Below, piece by piece: positions 5,202 through 6,065 of a stretch of DNA of 6,065 nt. Location of the stretch: NCBI GenBank assembly GCA_903926695.1, contig CAIYKK010000677.1, positions 1 to 6,065 on the forward strand. Direction: 5' to 3'. Both the position numbers and the translations under genes were made by a program. The DNA comes from an uncultured Burkholderiales bacterium (GTDB taxonomy: Bacteria; Pseudomonadota; Gammaproteobacteria; Burkholderiales; Burkholderiaceae_C). Numbering within the stretch: position 1 is the first letter of the stretch; each line of letters starts with the position of its first letter. The notes beneath the pieces were generated by a model. The model was not told the DNA's origin and did no database searches. It saw nothing but the letters and a program-made list of their open reading frames with translations.

Positions 5202-6065
5202 ATGGTCAATACGCAAGCGAGCGAATCGCGCCGCGAACTCAACGCCATCTATGAGGTCAGTAAAACGCTGGCAACGTCGCTCGACGTTGGCAAAACCTTC
5301 CGCGAGGCGCTGAACTACCTGCTGCAGGCGTTTGACTGGCGCCGCGCTTTTGTCGTGCTCGGCGAGCCCGAAGGGCGGCTGCGCGGCCTGTGCTCGGTCG
5401 GCTTGAGCCCTGAAGAGCGCCAGCGCCTGCAGTTCCAGTCGGGTGAAGGCATTGTTGGCCGGGTGTACGCCAACGGCATTCAGGTGATGGTGCCCAATGT
5501 CAGCGCCGAGCCTTTGTTTTTAAACCGCACCGGCGGCGCCGACCAGTCGCCCGGCGTGAGCGTGGCCATGCTGGTCACGCCGATTCGCGCTGACCGGCGC
5601 ACCGTGGGCGTGCTGGCCGTGGACTGCCTCAATCCGGGCGAAAGCCGGGGTTTTGCCAACGACCTGCTGCTGCTCAAGATGGTGGCCACGCTGATGGGTC
5701 AGGCGCTGCTGCTCAACCGCAGCGTCAGCGCCGCCCACGACAGCCTGCAGGACGAAGTGCGGCGCATGCACAAGGTTTTAAAACCCGGCGGCAAGCAGAT
5801 TGAACATGTGGTCGGCGTGTCCGCTCCGATGCAGGACGTGTTTGAGCAGGTGCATCAAGTCGCGCCCGCCCGCACGACAGTGCTGCTGCGCGGCGAAAGC
5901 GGCACCGGCAAAGAGATGATTGCCCGCGCCATTCACGGCCTGTCCACGCGCAGGCGCGAAGCGTTTGTCGGCGTCAACTGCGCGGCGCTGACCGAGTCGC
6001 TGCTGGAGAGCGAACTCTTCGGCCACGAAAAAGGCGCGTTCACTGGCGCGCAGGGCCAGCGCAAG
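5202..6065 (+). CDS. nifA: NifA-type sigma-54-dependent activator (5' part)
   Basis: NifA activates RpoN-dependent nif promoters by using ATP hydrolysis to remodel the sigma-54 holoenzyme. The reading frame is open from ATG 5202 to the window edge (288 codons), so only the N-terminal part is seen. Residues 13-30 ([18 protein letters not shown]) and the following GAF domain (about 25-170, with GEGIVGRV at 81-88 and FLNRTG at 106-111) are typical of NifA. A helical linker leads into the AAA+ domain: Walker A GESGTGKE at 231-238, [15 protein letters not shown] at 269-283 with the sigma-54 contact loop GAFTGA at 278-283. The Walker B, the cysteine-containing linker (if any) and the C-terminal HTH lie outside. 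AAAGG at 5188-5192 is 9 nt before the ATG. AnfA or VnfA are less likely alternatives: I see no N-terminal cysteine motif. Confidence 0.88.
   Translation, partial: MVNTQASESRRELNAIYEVSKTLATSLDVGKTFREALNYLLQAFDWRRAFVVLGEPEGRLRGLCSVGLSPEERQRLQFQSGEGIVGRVYANGIQVMVPNVSAEPLFLNRTGGADQSPGVSVAMLVTPIRADRRTVGVLAVDCLNPGESRGFANDLLLLKMVATLMGQALLLNRSVSAAHDSLQDEVRRMHKVLKPGGKQIEHVVGVSAPMQDVFEQVHQVAPARTTVLLRGESGTGKEMIARAIHGLSTRRREAFVGVNCAALTESLLESELFGHEKGAFTGAQGQRK

Noticed and set aside
4992..5789. 12 bp word TTAAAACCCGGC shared by the intergenic region (4992-5003) and nifA (5778-5789)
   Set aside because: The nifA copy is explained by the codons for Leu-Lys-Pro-Gly; there is no further similarity around it, so it is most likely coincidence.
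5480..6026. Minus-strand open frames opposite nifA
   Set aside because: Short antisense shadows of a frame that is clearly NifA on the plus strand; no conserved motifs.

Overview
The window carries a nitrogen-fixation-linked iron-sulfur (Fe-S) assembly operon, divergent from a nifA-type activator gene. By eye the DNA is GC-rich (roughly 60%). The Isc proteins resemble proteobacterial Isc proteins along their whole length, and I infer a diazotrophic betaproteobacterium, perhaps Burkholderiales-like. The genus cannot be fixed from the sequence alone.

Layout. Positions 3-204 (+) hold a small gene broken by an apparent one-base insertion. From 4923 leftward to 209 on the minus strand runs a tight operon in transcription order: iscS, iscU, an erpA-type A-type carrier, iscA, hscA, fdx. 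Gaps are 51, 39, 12 and 21 bp, and hscA and fdx overlap by 4 bp. Positions 4924-5201 are a divergent control region. From 5202 to the right edge (+) lies the start of nifA: the GAF domain and the first part of the AAA+ domain.

How it works together. IscS takes sulfur from cysteine, IscU builds the cluster, Fdx supplies electrons, HscA helps release the cluster from IscU, and IscA and ErpA carry it to target proteins. The divergent region has two sigma-54 (-24/-12) promoters with exact GG-N10-GC spacing, one facing iscS and one facing nifA. The operon therefore appears to be driven by sigma-54 and an enhancer-binding activator, most simply NifA, rather than by IscR as in a housekeeping isc operon. 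The likely job is to supply Fe-S clusters for nitrogenase and its accessory proteins.

Main points of interest. The operon has the full IscU/HscA pairing but no hscB, iscR or iscX. An erpA-type gene sits beside iscA. The sigma-54 promoter places the iscS start at ATG 4923 and rules out an upstream GTG. nifA directly follows its own sigma-54 promoter, with no nifL between. I found no wholly new system; the unusual part is this nif-controlled isc variant and its shared promoter region.
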